Assembly (NCBI RefSeq): GCF_905220415.1
Contig: NC_059568.1
Coordinates: forward strand, 930,001 to 994,000
Source: Colias croceus
Taxonomy: Eukaryota; Arthropoda; Insecta; Lepidoptera; Pieridae
Direction: 5' to 3'
DNA: 64,000 nucleotides
The translations under genes were made by a program, and so were the position numbers. Position 1 is the stretch's first letter, and each line of letters starts with the position of its first letter. The notes under the pieces are model-generated. The model was given only the letters and a program-made list of their open reading frames with translations. It was not told the origin of the DNA and did not search any database. Shown here piece by piece: positions 48,196 to 59,159 of the stretch.

Positions 48196-48500
48196 CATTG
48201 AGATATACATATGGAGACGACACCGCCTACATCACTTATGTTCCGCTCAACATACGCCATATGGCGTAACTGCACGCTCACTTTTTATTTGTTTTAAAGT
48301 GAAACGCATCAAATATGCCTTCGTGTGTGTTACGATACTGCACAAATAATACAAATAATACGGAAAAGTGCAAAGGAATTACTTTCATCGGTAAGTACCT
48401 CCTAACTAGATAATAATTTTAAAACTTAGTTAGAGCAAAAAAATGGCGCACAGATTTTGTTCGTGGTGTCTCCTCCATACGTAGTACTATTATTTCAATG
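48196..48500 (+). mobile_element. P-element-like deletion derivative (305 bp)
   Basis: Flanked by the 8-bp duplication AAGTACGG (48188-48195 and 48501-48508). Ends are inverted: CATTGAGATA at the left and CATTGAAATA read inward at the right, then, after a 7-nt gap on the right side, TACATATGGAGACGACACC versus TACGTATGGAGGAGACACC (about 17 of 21 identical over the longer block). Inside lies a THAP-domain first exon with a splice donor (48315-48396). An 8-bp TSD, termini starting CA, and an N-terminal THAP domain are the defining traits of the P superfamily. Everything between intron 1 and the 3' end is missing. Confidence 0.75.
48315..48390 (+). CDS. THAP-domain first exon of a P-type transposase (partial)
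   Basis: ATG at 48315 begins MPSCVLRYCTN, then NTNNTEKCKGITF, ending at a GTAAGT donor (48391-48396). This matches the start of a THAP zinc finger (C2CH DNA-binding domain): Met-x-x-Cys, a second Cys five residues on, and the (hydrophobic)-[ST]-F motif normally followed by H-x-F-P. Here F is followed by atcG|GTAAGT. One extra base would give the usual His, so this copy may carry a 1-bp deletion or use a slightly different junction. The rest of the finger (the third Cys and the His, AVPTIF-type end) and the catalytic domain are absent. In P elements this exon supplies site-specific TIR binding. Here it is a fossil. A host THAP gene is less likely given the tight TIR and TSD frame. Confidence 0.65.
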
Positions 48501-48650
48501 AAGTACGGAGATGTATATAATATTCAAGAGGATGTTTGGACAATTACATATAAAATATTACAATGCAAAATTAAATTAAATTTGTATGGGTTTTGCGACT
48601 CACAACTTCTAAGTACGGAAATGTTGTAATATTCAAGAGGATGTTTGGAC

Positions 48651-49522
48651 ATTACTCCAATGAGTATGAAACAAAACTTCCTGGGTATTAAATTATATTA
48701 TCTATCTTTACTTCTACAATGTTAACAGTTAGTTTATGCTGTGTCTACACGGTGTAATTGCTTGACAATTGACTTGACTAAAATATAATTGTGATGATGC
48801 AAAAATTGCAAATGTGTAGAAAATATTTTCATTTGTTAATTTCAAAATAAGCTAGTTATGCTATACATAGCTAAATTGATTTTGATAATATTGAAGAGTG
48901 ATGACTGCATAATTTACAGCATTTTTTTTAAAGGTCTAATAATAGATACTGTATTAATATTATAGTCTTGTAAGTTATGCAGCAAAGCTTTTTTAAATTT
49001 GTCACAATACAGAGATATAAGAAATAATCCATGTAAAGCGGATAAAGCCAAAAAATACAGATTTTTATAATCCATTGTACAATATGTTTTTGCGTCCAAA
49101 TTTTAGATCCTTTTTTTTATAATAGGATAATAATAGGATAAATAAATAAATAATAAAGCCAATACCTGAAAAACATGTTGAAAGGTTTGTAGAAAATTTC
49201 ACATTTCACAGGAAACTCAATTTTTTCTTTATAATATTATTGTTCTGTATGCGTCTCTTTAATGGATATGCTAGGTACCAAAGTCGTGTGTGATTATATT
49301 TTTTTTTAAGTTACTTATACTTCTTTTGGCACGATGGAGAAAAATGATGAGAGTGAATTTTTACGATGCGCGCGCACACCGACACCTAAATTTAACAGCA
49401 TGGAGCTAGGTGCTATGAAAATTGATAACTAAGTATGTTCAAGTTGTATATTCTAGTATTTTTTTCCATACACCAAAGAAGTATAACTTCTAACGCGTGT
49501 GAGTACATAAGTACACACACAC
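48651..49522. other. AT-rich noncoding stretch
   Basis: No gene recognised. Confidence 0.45.
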
Positions 49523-49680
49523 TTTTTTTTATTCTAGATAGGGAAGCGCTTGACCACAAACTCGCCTGATGGAAAGCTAAGATGCGTCAAAGATGGTACG
49601 CACTTCCCTAGTAGGTACCGGTTCACTCTTTGCTTGAAGACCTCCATATTGTACTCGTGATCGGTGATATTGTACCATAT
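49523..49680 (-). mobile_element. CR1/Jockey-like LINE 3' end
   Basis: On the minus strand the segment ends ctttccatcaggcgagtttg, gtcaagcgcttccctatc, tagaataaaaaaaa. It aligns with the 3' end of the LINE at 60161-60300, including the ttgaagacctccatattgta part that corresponds to the last codons of that ORF. It is a separate, more diverged subfamily, heavily 5'-truncated. Confidence 0.65.
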
Positions 49681-49833
49681 TCACTATCAGATTATTGTCA
49701 ACATGTGTATTTTGTAACTTTCGACGGTATCATGACTGTGTCGTTTCTATGTTGATGCTACATTGTAGTATCGCTTTAACATCGCTACGACATCGCAACT
49801 GTATCGCTTTCGTCCATTTGTTTTTATTATTAA

Positions 49834-50041
49834 CTAGGTTTCCGCCCGCGGCTTCACCCGCGCATTCAAAGAAAAACCCGCATAGTTCCCGTTCCCTTGG
49901 GATTTCCGGGATTGCGTCATTTTCCCGGGATAAAAAGTAGCCTATGTCCTTTCTCGGGTATCAAAATATCTCCATACCAAATTTCATGAAAATTGGTTCA
50001 GTAGTTTAGGCGTGATTGAGTAACAGACAGACAGACATGGA
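49834..50041 (-). mobile_element. Helitron, family A, 5' deletion
   Basis: CTAG at the left after an A, full hairpin and body. At the right the tctgtctgtctg block is joined directly to the terminal TCCAT, so about 28 bp between them (the gcgaaagtaac part) are deleted while the very end is kept. Confidence 0.84.
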
Positions 50042-51060
50042 TTGCTTTTCAACGCGGCAATGAAAATGACGAAAATTAAAAAAACATGTATAATTGTATA
50101 TATTTTGTATATTATGATAAATTATCTTTTTTTATTACCTACATGATTAAAAACGTGTGTAATGTTTTTTAAAAGTATATTATTCTGATCTTATTGTCTT
50201 GTAGAAATAAATATAATTAGGTATTATTTATAGTGTTCCATGTTTTTATAAATTAAGTAGCCTACCTAAAAAAAATGTTTTTTTATTATTTATATTATTC
50301 CTTTAGAGAGTTGTCCGATACAAACAGATAAATAAATAAAAACATTGGCTTGTTATCTAGGAAGCGATATTTGTATTCTAGGCATTGTTGCTAAGACAAT
50401 GTAAATTTACGAGTTGATTAAAATAATATATCATAGGAAATTGTTTACTATATTTATACATAAGAAGTTTATTGACGTGTAACATACTCATTAACCTGCT
50501 TAAAATATCGACATTTCAATGGTTTCTTCTATCATAAAATATATTCGGAAATATTATTTCAACTACAGATACATATTAAACAAGTAGTTTCAACTTAAAG
50601 CTGTGCACAACTCCCGCAATACAGTAAAATGATGTACATATTATATAAACTTACCTTTTAATTATCAATTTAGAATACAATTTCAAAGAAAAATATTATG
50701 TATCATAAATAAATCTAGACGCATTTTCAATGTTTCCGACAGACTATTTTTTATCAAACCTCACCAGGAATCAATTCCATTTCACGCCCACACTTCTATC
50801 TATTGTTATATTATGTACTTGCATTGTATGGAACAGCCCAGTGGATTATCAAGTAGACAGTTTATTATATGTATTTGTGTGTGATGTCTGTCTATCGCTT
50901 TGTAGCTACCCAACGGATAAATCAATTTAGATTGTTTTGTTTGTTTCAATTCGATAGACGAGAGTGATGACGTAGTTACGATAAAAATTGGTGAAAGATA
51001 GGTACCGCCATAAAATTTGGGCGGAGTCGTTTTAATTTTAGTAATTTAATTATTTGTCAA
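50042..51060. other. AT-rich noncoding stretch
   Basis: No gene recognised. Confidence 0.45.
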
Positions 51061-51227
51061 GAAAACAGGACAAGAGGACAGGAGGTATCCGACATGTCGA
51101 AGAAACAAAAGTTCGATGACACAACATACGCCAACCCGCACTTGGCCAGCGTGGTGGATTATGGCCTGTACCCTGATTGGAGGCCCGTGTCCCAGCAGTG
51201 GGAACATAATGGACTGATGATGATGAT
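51061..51227 (+). mobile_element. SINE 3' fragment (same family as 42.6 kb)
   Basis: ccgacatgtcgaag, acccgcacttggccagcgtg, gtggattatggcct, cccgtgtcccagcagtggga and the tgatgatgat tail match 42762-42909 at most positions. The tRNA head is missing, as expected for 5' truncation. Confidence 0.85.
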
Positions 51228-51671
51228 TTTAATTGTTGTTATAGTTGTGATGAAAGCACTATCATCAAATACATCCAATCATGGTGTTAACAGCCATGAA
51301 TATACATAACAAACAAATATTATGCAGATATTCAATGTCTAGCGGTAAATTGAATAAATTTCAATATTTAGCGCCTCTCGGCTAATAATTATTATTCAGT
51401 AAAACATCAACAATGCGTGTGCTATTGACAGCCAGTTCTATGTCCATCGATTTTAATTGTTTACCCGTAGATTTGTTTGTTTTTTTTTCGTTTATGTCCA
51501 ACGAGAAAATTCTAGAAACTTAATGGCTTTTGAGGGATAGAAGTAAGATACGGTTGATATCAATGGTGGAATATAAAAATAATAAGAACATATAAGTGGT
51601 TCAAATATTCCAATCATCGTTTTTTTTATATTTTGTAATTGAGGTTGTGAAATAAAGATATTTTTTTTTCA

Positions 51672-51850
51672 ATTGAAAAATCATCTTACGGCCAGACTGA
51701 AAATCAGCGCTGTAGTACTCTCGAGTCAAACAGCATAGCTGAGCCTTTTGCCACAAAAATTTCTTTTTTTCAATTTTGTTATTAGGTTAAGTAGATTTTA
51801 AGTTTTTTGTATCCAAATTATTGTGGCAATAAATACATTCATTTCATTTC
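51672..51850 (+). mobile_element. probable non-LTR 3'-end remnant
   Basis: ttacggccagactgaaaatc and agcgctgtagtac, then agcatagctgagcc, lead to tggcaataaatacattcatt and a (CATTT)n tail. The arrangement of a repeated string, an AATAAA signal and a simple tail fits a retroelement 3' end. Family not certain. Confidence 0.35.
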
Positions 51851-54102
51851 ATATATTCGCACATTCAGCATGTCAATAAGAGCGAAAATCATCAAAAAGA
51901 TCATAACTTCTAAACTATGAAAACTGGAATTAAAAATATGGGTTCCCGCTTGTCTTTTCTGTTATACTCTACAGGGTATATACATCCTAATAAACAAAAC
52001 ATCATTTATAGGATATCGGGTACTTTACGTGTGATATTAAATTATGTATCATTGTTCAACAGTGCTATGTTTATACAGAACATATAGCTATATGTATTAT
52101 GTATGTTACACTCGTTAACCAACTTACATATTTTATGTACATTCAAAAGGTGTTCTTGATGCTTATATTATGTCTTTGGGTTGAAGCTCCCGTAATACTT
52201 ATTCAAAAATTAATAAACTTAATCGTTATTATTAAAGGATATAAAAAAAGGCTAAAGAAAGGCTTTTATAGATATATTGTAGAGCTCAAGCTCTATATAG
52301 AATTTTTATGAATTTTAAATTTTTATTTTATTTTTTATTTATTAGAGCCACATCACAGAATAGCGAAAATATATTTAAAAAGTGATACTATGAATTTTAA
52401 TGTTTAGATGAATTAACTAAGTTTTATTAAGTATGATTGATTACATTGCATTTTTATATATTGCAAAAATCGCATCATTCTTATCATTCGCCCAGTGTAG
52501 AGGTACCATGGCACATACATTCGTATTGTCACAGTTTCTTGACCCTATGGTGGTATATGTGCCATTGACCGAAGTTTATTTACATTTTTTAAGCTCTGCA
52601 TAATGTTATGCTAATGCCAACGCCGAATCTAGAGTCATGCTAATTTTGAGCTGACAAAATATTTTCTTCTATTAATTTTTGATAACAATGCTTTGGGATT
52701 ATATAGTATGTATTAAATAAGATACATATGGTGCTATACTAGCTTTTCACATGTATATACCTACTGTTCTCTATTTGATAAATGTATAAAGGGTACTTGT
52801 ATGGACTTGGTGAACTTTCGCGGCCAGTGTAGAAACATAGATATTTTAAAACGGCAATATATTGTGAGAAAAAGTCACAAATCTCTAAACGATTATGGAA
52901 CGGATATATTTTGTTTCTATCGCATAGATCAAGTTTTGTTTCCTCATTTAGCCTAAGTTCTTGATAAAAATTATTTTACAATATGATAAAGTTGAATTAT
53001 ATATAAAAAATCTATATTTTATGATCGTAATCTCGTGTCGGATTTCGCAATCCGTCACTGTAAAGTTCTCATATGCTAAAAAAAGTATTTACTCGTATAC
53101 GCAGTCACATAATTATGTGATAAAACGAAAATGCAATAACAATAACAAAGTAAACAATATTATTTTAAATGCTTTACTTGTTTTTATTAGTAATAACTAA
53201 TAATTTAATAATAATTGCTGACACGCGCGATATATTGGAAGATTCGTTTGGTTCACAATTGTTAATTAGTTTGCTTGTTTGTTTGTATACATGATTACTA
53301 CTCATAAATTAATATAAAAATTAATCTTCATACTTATGTTCCACTATGAGTTAATGTTTGTCAATATGAAGATATATGAAGCACGCTGGATTCATATTAG
53401 GGATATTTTTTAAGTCTCCCGTGTAGTAATAAGTGCATTCATATAATTATAATAAGTATATTCATATTTTAAAAATACAACGTAGATTATGAAAGATTAC
53501 AAACAAGTCACCAAAAATTTAATTTGAACTTGATAAATATAAACTGCATGTACATACCAGGTAATACTGTGCCAGTAGGTAATAATAAGTAGGGTAATAG
53601 TAATGAAGCATAGGGTATTTCCTTTTTTCTATTATTTACTATAATAATTAAATATAATACTAATATGTCTATTGTCTAAGTTTTCAATAACTATTCATAG
53701 ATTTTCTTTTATTTTATAATAAATTATTGTAATATTAATTTATAGTCAACTTCCTACTTTCTATTTGAAATATACCTATGTTTATGTCCACTAGTATAAG
53801 TTACAATGTTGCATTTGTCTCCTGAGGATTTTCTATCCTTGCATTTTATGCTACTAATATACATTTTGAAATTAAAAAGCATTTATAATAAAAACTATTT
53901 AGTGGGTAGATATCATTGAAATATTATCACGCTATGCATCATTATAACTGTACTTGAAACATTGTATTCAATTAACGAATTGCTGAAGTAAATTATAAAA
54001 TAATTAGTTGTAGTTTAAAGTAAGTACATATATAAATAATATGTATTATGTAACGTGAAAATAATTCTCGAGATTTTAAACAACATATTTGAAGAAGTTC
54101 TA
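51851..54102. other. AT-rich noncoding stretch
   Basis: No gene or repeat recognised over 2.2 kb. Frames of 70-79 codons at 52099-52311 and 52961-53200 are lysine/isoleucine/tyrosine-rich, as expected for translated AT-rich DNA. Confidence 0.45.
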
Positions 54103-54236
54103 GGGCCGTATTATGACCTCTTATTTCCAGACAGTTTACGCCGTGAATTGAACTGACTGGCAAATTGATATTATTGCGTTCATAATATGAATTTGCCAGA
54201 AACGCGAAAACTGCCTGGAGGTCATAATACGACCCC
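54103..54236. mobile_element. 134-bp MITE, GGGCCGTATTATGACC ends
   Basis: The left end, GGGCCGTATTATGACCTC, pairs with the right end, GGGGTCGTATTATGACCTC read inward. A second, inner inverted pair, CTGGCAAATTGATATTA and CTGGCAAATTCATATTA, surrounds a loop near 54176-54182, so the whole element can fold. The TSD is not clear (possibly TA). No coding capacity. Confidence 0.75.
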
Positions 54237-54719
54237 TGTACTGCATACGCTACACAGCACAGTAAAATGCTTTATACTGAGAATTCTTATACGTGTTTAC
54301 GGACAATAGTTGATTTTTTTATCAGTTATTGGGTGAATCTCACGATGTTGCTAAGATTTGTTCATCCGTTCTGAAAGAAATGGGAGGTGAATATGTACCT
54401 ACTTAGTAGGTAAATTGTACGATTTCCTCCGTTTACAAACGGTCCCTCAATATAACATTCGCTCGGTATATTGTAACAGGCTGATGGGTCACTTTTTCCA
54501 AACATCCGTCAAGATCCGCCCCGCTAACGGGGCTCCTATTTGTGTATATGAAAGAAATGAATGAAAATAAATAAATATTACAGGACAATTTTCACACACG
54601 GCACAATCTGATCCCATACCACAGAATATATCCATACTAAGCCTTCGCTTGTGTAATGGAAACCAGATGGCTGATAAACGTACATTTATAATTTTCAATA
54701 AACACTTATATATAGATAA
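54237..54719. other. noncoding stretch
   Basis: Nothing recognised. Confidence 0.4.
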
Positions 54720-54966
54720 CTAGCTTTCTACCCGCAGCTTCGCCCGCGCAGTCAAAGAAAAACTCGCATAGTTTCCGTTCCCGTGGGATTTCCGGGATAA
54801 AACCTATCCTATTTGCCGGGGTAAAAAGTAGCCTATGTACTTTCTCGGGTGTCAAAATATCTCTAAACCAAATTTCATGCAAATTGATTCAGTAGTTAAG
54901 GCGTGATTGAGTAACAGACAGACAGACAGAGTTACTTTCGCATTTATAATATTAGTATAGAATGGA
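54720..54966 (-). mobile_element. Helitron, family A
   Basis: CTAG at the left after an A. The right end reads TCCATTCTATACTAATATT on the minus strand, before a T. The hairpin has one mutated position (cccgcagcttcgcccgcg). All body blocks are present. Confidence 0.86.
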
Positions 54967-54970
54967 TTAA

Positions 54971-55083
54971 CACCTAGACAGAGCCATACGTTTATCACAG
55001 AAATATTTGTCCTGGGTGGGAATCGAACCCACGACCTGGCTCGGGAGGCAGGGTCACTACCAACAAAGCGAACCCGGTCTGTC
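54971..55083 (-). mobile_element. tRNA-derived SINE, second family
   Basis: On the minus strand the 5' 73 nt look like a tRNA: TTTGTTGGTAGTGACCCTGC around the A box, an arm cctgcctcccgagccagg, and GTGGGTTCGATTCCCAC as the T arm/B box (B box 55019-55029). The SINE body (ggacaaatatttctgtgata, aacgtatggctctgtc) follows. It abuts the Helitron at 54720-54966. It is not a functional tRNA because the acceptor stem does not close. Confidence 0.7.
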
Positions 55084-55781
55084 AAATTACTTTATTGCTT
55101 TGAAAATAAATACATAAAATACAGACAAGACCCAAAAAATCAAATTACGAATTCCCGACATATTACAAAATGTTTCTAAACGGCGAAATAATACAACTTG
55201 CGACAAATTCATAGGTAATTAAATTTAATTAAAATAAACTTTGGTATTTATATATCGCGTATGAAATAGGACACTATGAGAAAATGTAAAATAGTATTTT
55301 TTTAACAAGTGTAGGTATAATATGTTTTTTCATGTCTTTATATACATTGTAATAATATGTCTTTTCATACATTGTTTCGAGCCTATTAATGGTATTGTGA
55401 TTGTAGTTTTTTCCTCTATCAATTTCAAACAATCAGATCAAATACATGTATGTACTTTGTATACCTAGTAATTATGTTTTATACAAAGAAGGTTCGTATT
55501 TATGTATATTGATTTTGTTTAAACAATAAATCATCACCATAAAGTTGACTAGCGCTGATCGATTTATTTCTATAACATTTGAACTAACAATGACTCGTTT
55601 TATTTAATTTTAACTTTAAACCTCAATTACTCATATAAAACAATAGATTTACTGTGTAAGGTGCTATGAGTGTTTTTACAAAGTTATTTACTTACCCCAC
55701 TTAGAGCGAGCGGTAACAAAATAGTCAGGGGCTGTAAACATTGTTTATATTGATAGCTTTAGATGTTTTTAAAATACTTTA
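55084..55781. other. AT-rich noncoding stretch
   Basis: No gene recognised. Confidence 0.45.
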
Positions 55782-55922
55782 TCTACACTAATATTATAAA
55801 AAGGAAAACTTTGTTTTTTTGTTTGATTGATTGTAATGAATAGGCTCATAAACTACTTGACCGATTTTAAAAATTATTTCACCATTCGAAAGCTACATTA
55901 TCCACGAGTAATATAGGCTATA
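55782..55922 (+). mobile_element. Helitron family D 5' half
   Basis: TCTACACTAATATTATAAAA after an A, followed by aaactacttgaccgatttta and ttcaccattcgaaagctaca. The sequence breaks off after ataggctata where a minus-strand terminus begins. It matches the left half of 45683-45913. Confidence 0.7.
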
Positions 55923-55975
55923 CTAGCTGTTGCCCGCGACTTCGTCCGCGATTAGGTCGTTTTTCGTCATTCGTC
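55923..55975 (-). mobile_element. Helitron 3' terminus, another family
   Basis: Minus strand: cgcggacgaagtcgcgggca, then acagCTAG, with the CGCGGACGAAGTCGCG hairpin before the end. It directly abuts the family D fragment. The 5' extent is not recognisable. Confidence 0.6.
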
Positions 55976-58070
55976 GTTTAAAAAAAATACGTGAAACTTT
56001 ATTTTAAAATTTTCTTAATTACCTATTGTCTCTTATAAAATTTAACTACATTAAAATTGAACACTCTGATAAGAAAATCTTAAAATCTGAAGAAAACATG
56101 AATGTGGTTTAAATTCTACATTACTTAGTATCAAATAATAATCTACTTAAATTAAATGTAGATTAACAGTTTGAGCACACCATTATAGAATATGTACCTA
56201 AGTATTAAATTACGTTAGTTTACATAGTAACTAACGTAATTTAAAAAAAAACACGATGACTATCTTTCGCGCTCGATACCACAAACTAAGCATGTTTGTG
56301 GTACGTGGCCCGCGTCACTTGACCCCCCGCGAGTTCCCCTCCGTTGCTATGCGAAAATACATTCGTCGCCCTACTGTAGGAAAAATTGTGATACTGTGGC
56401 CTGGGCGTTATAACACGTCCAGGGAGTTCCTGAGTGCCGATATCACCATCTTGAGGAAAAGCTTCTAATGTCGATTTAAAACTGCATACATACGAATTAA
56501 CCTGTTCTAAAATTGTGAAATGAGTTCAGTTTTAAATTTGAGAAATATTGATTTCTTGTATTCCACTATTCGTTGTAGTCGAATACAAAATATATTTAAA
56601 CAAACTTAGGTTGGCCTTCAGGCAAAAGGGATCCTATCAAATGGTAAACTTGACCTTGTATCTTAAAAGTAAGCATGAACGGATCTTCTGATAATTATTG
56701 AGCACCAAAGGATCATTTGAAACGCACTACTATAAGAGCGAATATTGTCTTATAACAGTTTACATTGCACCACAGAATACATAATAGTAGCTAAACGCTA
56801 ATTGCACAGTATGTTCCTCTAAAAGTAGTGATTTCAAAGGTTCCGGTGTATCTTCAAACGAAAGCCGACTCGCCTTACTACACTTTAAAGCATTACAAAA
56901 AGATCATACTACGTTAATATCGTCTATACAGAAGATGATCTGTAATCAATTGTGAGGTTATAAGCAAACCCACTTTTATATTTGTCAGACCACACCACCG
57001 AATTCGTAGATTGTTTACCTCAAGACATTAAGACTATGACGAAATCTGTCTGCAGTAAGACGGGCTATTCGTACGTTTCCAGAGACCGAATAGTTTCAAT
57101 TCTTAATCTTTCATTAAACAAACTTATTAATCGTTCTTGTCTCATATAATTGTAATATTCGCGTCCCTACTCTAGTCATTGCTTATGCTCATGTTCATCT
57201 TATTATGATGCACCCTATCATTTGTCAAACGGTCTTCATATTGAGTAAGTAAAGTTTTTAATTGTGAAAAAATGTATTATGATTTACACTACATATTAAC
57301 ACTCTTTTATCATTTAACATAAAATATAAGTCTGTGAGTGTGTAAAAATAAATCCAGCTAATTACACATTAAACTTATGTTTATAATTTGGTATACGACA
57401 TGAAAATATATTAATTGTCAAGCAATAATAATACAGATAAATACTGAACATAAGTATAATAGATATTAAGTAGTTAAAATATACTTTGACTACTTTGACT
57501 GTAAGTTAAAGTTTATTTTTACTAACAACATGTAAATGAAGAAGAAATAATAATTACCAACGTACTAACCTTTTCTATAATACTTAACACGGCACATTTT
57601 TCAAATTATCTTGCTCAACTCTACTAAAAAATTTGAGGGTTTTGTTGGAACTTTAATATGTAAAAACTATGATATATCTAAACTACGATACAACTTGTAT
57701 GCGGAAATGCTCATTACAATTGTGAATCTAAAGAATAACTAACAACATACTGTTCAATTTTATTGAGCTGATGAATATCTTTTGCCTGGAAGAAATCACC
57801 GTCGCCTAACAAATATAATGTGTTTTCTTATAAAACCGTTACATAATTTATTTTATCTACTTAAATAATGAAAATGATATATTTATAAAATATAAAACAT
57901 ATTATGTAAAATGATTAAAAATAAATAAATGAAGCAACTACGATTCAAAGAAAACATCTTTTTCAGTGTGAAAATGCTCTAAGCAATCCTGGATGATGAA
58001 CTGTATATCATGTACCTACTCTGATCCCAGTACGGTCGGTACGTCGATAGCCATAACGATAAATATTATA
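55976..58070. other. noncoding stretch with a hairpin
   Basis: No gene. A 70-codon frame at 56256-56468 in a GC-richer patch (with a taccacaaac/gtttgtggta hairpin at 56277-56303) has no recognisable domain. Confidence 0.4.
56205..56244. repeat. perfect 16-bp hairpin
   Basis: TTAAATTACGTTAGTT and its exact complement around an 8-nt loop (tacatagt). It is followed by an A8 run. It could be a tiny foldback element. Confidence 0.8.
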
Positions 58071-58127
58071 ATCAGATAACCGCAAAGTCAAAATAAAAAT
58101 AAAATTTTGACTTTGCGGTTATCTGAT
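58071..58127. repeat. perfect 24-bp hairpin
   Basis: Arms 58071-58094 and 58104-58127, containing ATCAGATAACCGCAAAGTC, are exact complements around a 9-nt AT-only loop. It lies about 100 bp 3' of the decayed minus-strand gene at 58229-58691. Confidence 0.85.
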
Positions 58128-58228
58128 AACTTAAAACATTACTTGTAAAGTTGTGAATGCAAAATTTACGTTTCATTTGGCAATAACATTTTTTTCGGTA
58201 CTAAAACGTTACTACGTCAAACTACTGT

Positions 58229-58691
58229 TTAATATGTGGTTGGCTGCCCCTCCTCTCCTTCCTGAAAAATATCCTCCAAAATTTCCCGAGATACTTCCAA
58301 TGATTGAACCATTGGACGTTGGACATTAACTTCAGTCAAAAATTGACGAAGCGGATGATTACTAATTTCCACTTAATCCTCGCTGCTACTGTCTTTATCA
58401 TCAAATCATCAATTTTCAAGTGGTGTAGTAAAAATATCAGCAGAAATCGTCTTCCAAAGGCGATATAATTTTATTAGCATTGAATCTGTAAATAAAAAAA
58501 TCAAAAGTTAACTCTATAAAAAAAGCTACTTACAAATAAAATTTTATCAAAAACTTCTGTTCCCAATGCACCTCAAAATAATAAAAGAATCATTCATTTC
58601 ATTTCATTTAACAACTTACCAACAAACAACAACAACTTACCTTTTGTGGGAACGCATGATGGTGAAAATTCACAAAACACGAAGATTGCAT
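58229..58691 (-). pseudogene. decayed spliced gene, unrecognised family
   Basis: First exon: ATG at 58691 gives MQSSCFVNFHHHAFPQK, ending at a consensus donor (AAG|GTAAGT, 58641/58640). A possible short middle exon lies at about 58534-58571 (VHWEQKFLIKFY, followed by GTAAGTA). A last exon runs from a TTTATTTACAG acceptor (exon start 58485) to a TAA at 58229-58231. Coding character is clear in pieces: DIFTTPLEN, then DKDSSSED, then HPLRQFLTEVNVQRPM and LEVSREILEDIFQEGEE, acidic and free of AT-rich bias. These pieces lie in different frames and are separated by stops, so at least two disabling changes are present. I do not recognise the family. An acidic C-terminal tail is common in domesticated or intact DNA transposases, but that is only a guess. 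Confidence 0.4.
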
Positions 58692-58733
58692 TTGTTATTT
58701 TTTGTTTTATGGCATTCAATTGCTTTATAAATA

Positions 58734-58920
58734 TCACTACATAGTATAAAAAAAGTCGCTTTCTGTGTTCCTATGTCCCTTTGTATGCTTAAATCTTTAA
58801 AACTTCGCAACAGATTTTGATGCGGTTTTTTTAATAGATAGACTAATTCAAGAGGAAGGTTTTAGTACATAATTTATTAGGTTTTAGACAAAGCGGACGA
58901 AGCCGCGGGCGGTAAGCTAG
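58734..58920 (+). mobile_element. Helitron, family C, intact ends
   Basis: TCACTACATAGTATAAAAA after an A, ending ggcggtaagCTAG before a T. The hairpin is slightly mutated (gcggacgaagccgc). It sits 43 bp upstream of the ATG of the decayed gene. A 22-bp near-identical repeat (aaaacacgaagatt core) occurs on both sides, at 58666-58687 and 58921-58942. Confidence 0.88.
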
Positions 58921-59159
58921 TAAATTTATAAAACACGAAGATTTTTAAAATTGTAACTAATGAACACAACAATATATTATTATACTCTTTGGAACACAAT
59001 CATTAGATTAACTGTAGATAATGGTGTCTATTTTTACTTAAAATAATAAACATCTACCCTCACTTTAAAAAAAATGTAGTTCATTATTTACACGAAATAT
59101 ATCTTATACGGAACGGAAGATATGGGTTAAAGAGTTAAATAAATAAATAACATAATTAT

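Larger units (their letters stand above)
48118..48650 (+). repeat. tandem duplication, one unit interrupted by a transposon
   Basis: Unit 1 is 48118-48195 plus 48509-48541 (111 bp once the insertion is removed). Unit 2 is 48542-48650 (109 bp), directly adjacent. Shared blocks include aattacatataaaatattac, gggttttgcgactcacaact, tctaagtacgg and attcaagaggatgtttggac. Unit 2 has AAGTACGG once, unit 1 twice, on either side of the inserted element, so unit 2 is the natural empty site. Confidence 0.9.

Noticed and set aside
55010..55083. A functional tRNA gene on the minus strand
   Set aside because: A and B boxes and a good T arm are present, but the acceptor ends do not pair and a SINE body follows directly.
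54852..55085. 77-codon frame MTDRVRFVGSDPASRARSWVRFP
   Set aside because: It is the sense translation of the minus-strand tRNA-SINE running into a Helitron.
56256..56468. 70-codon frame in a GC-richer patch
   Set aside because: No recognisable motif, no splice context, and not distinguishable from a chance frame.
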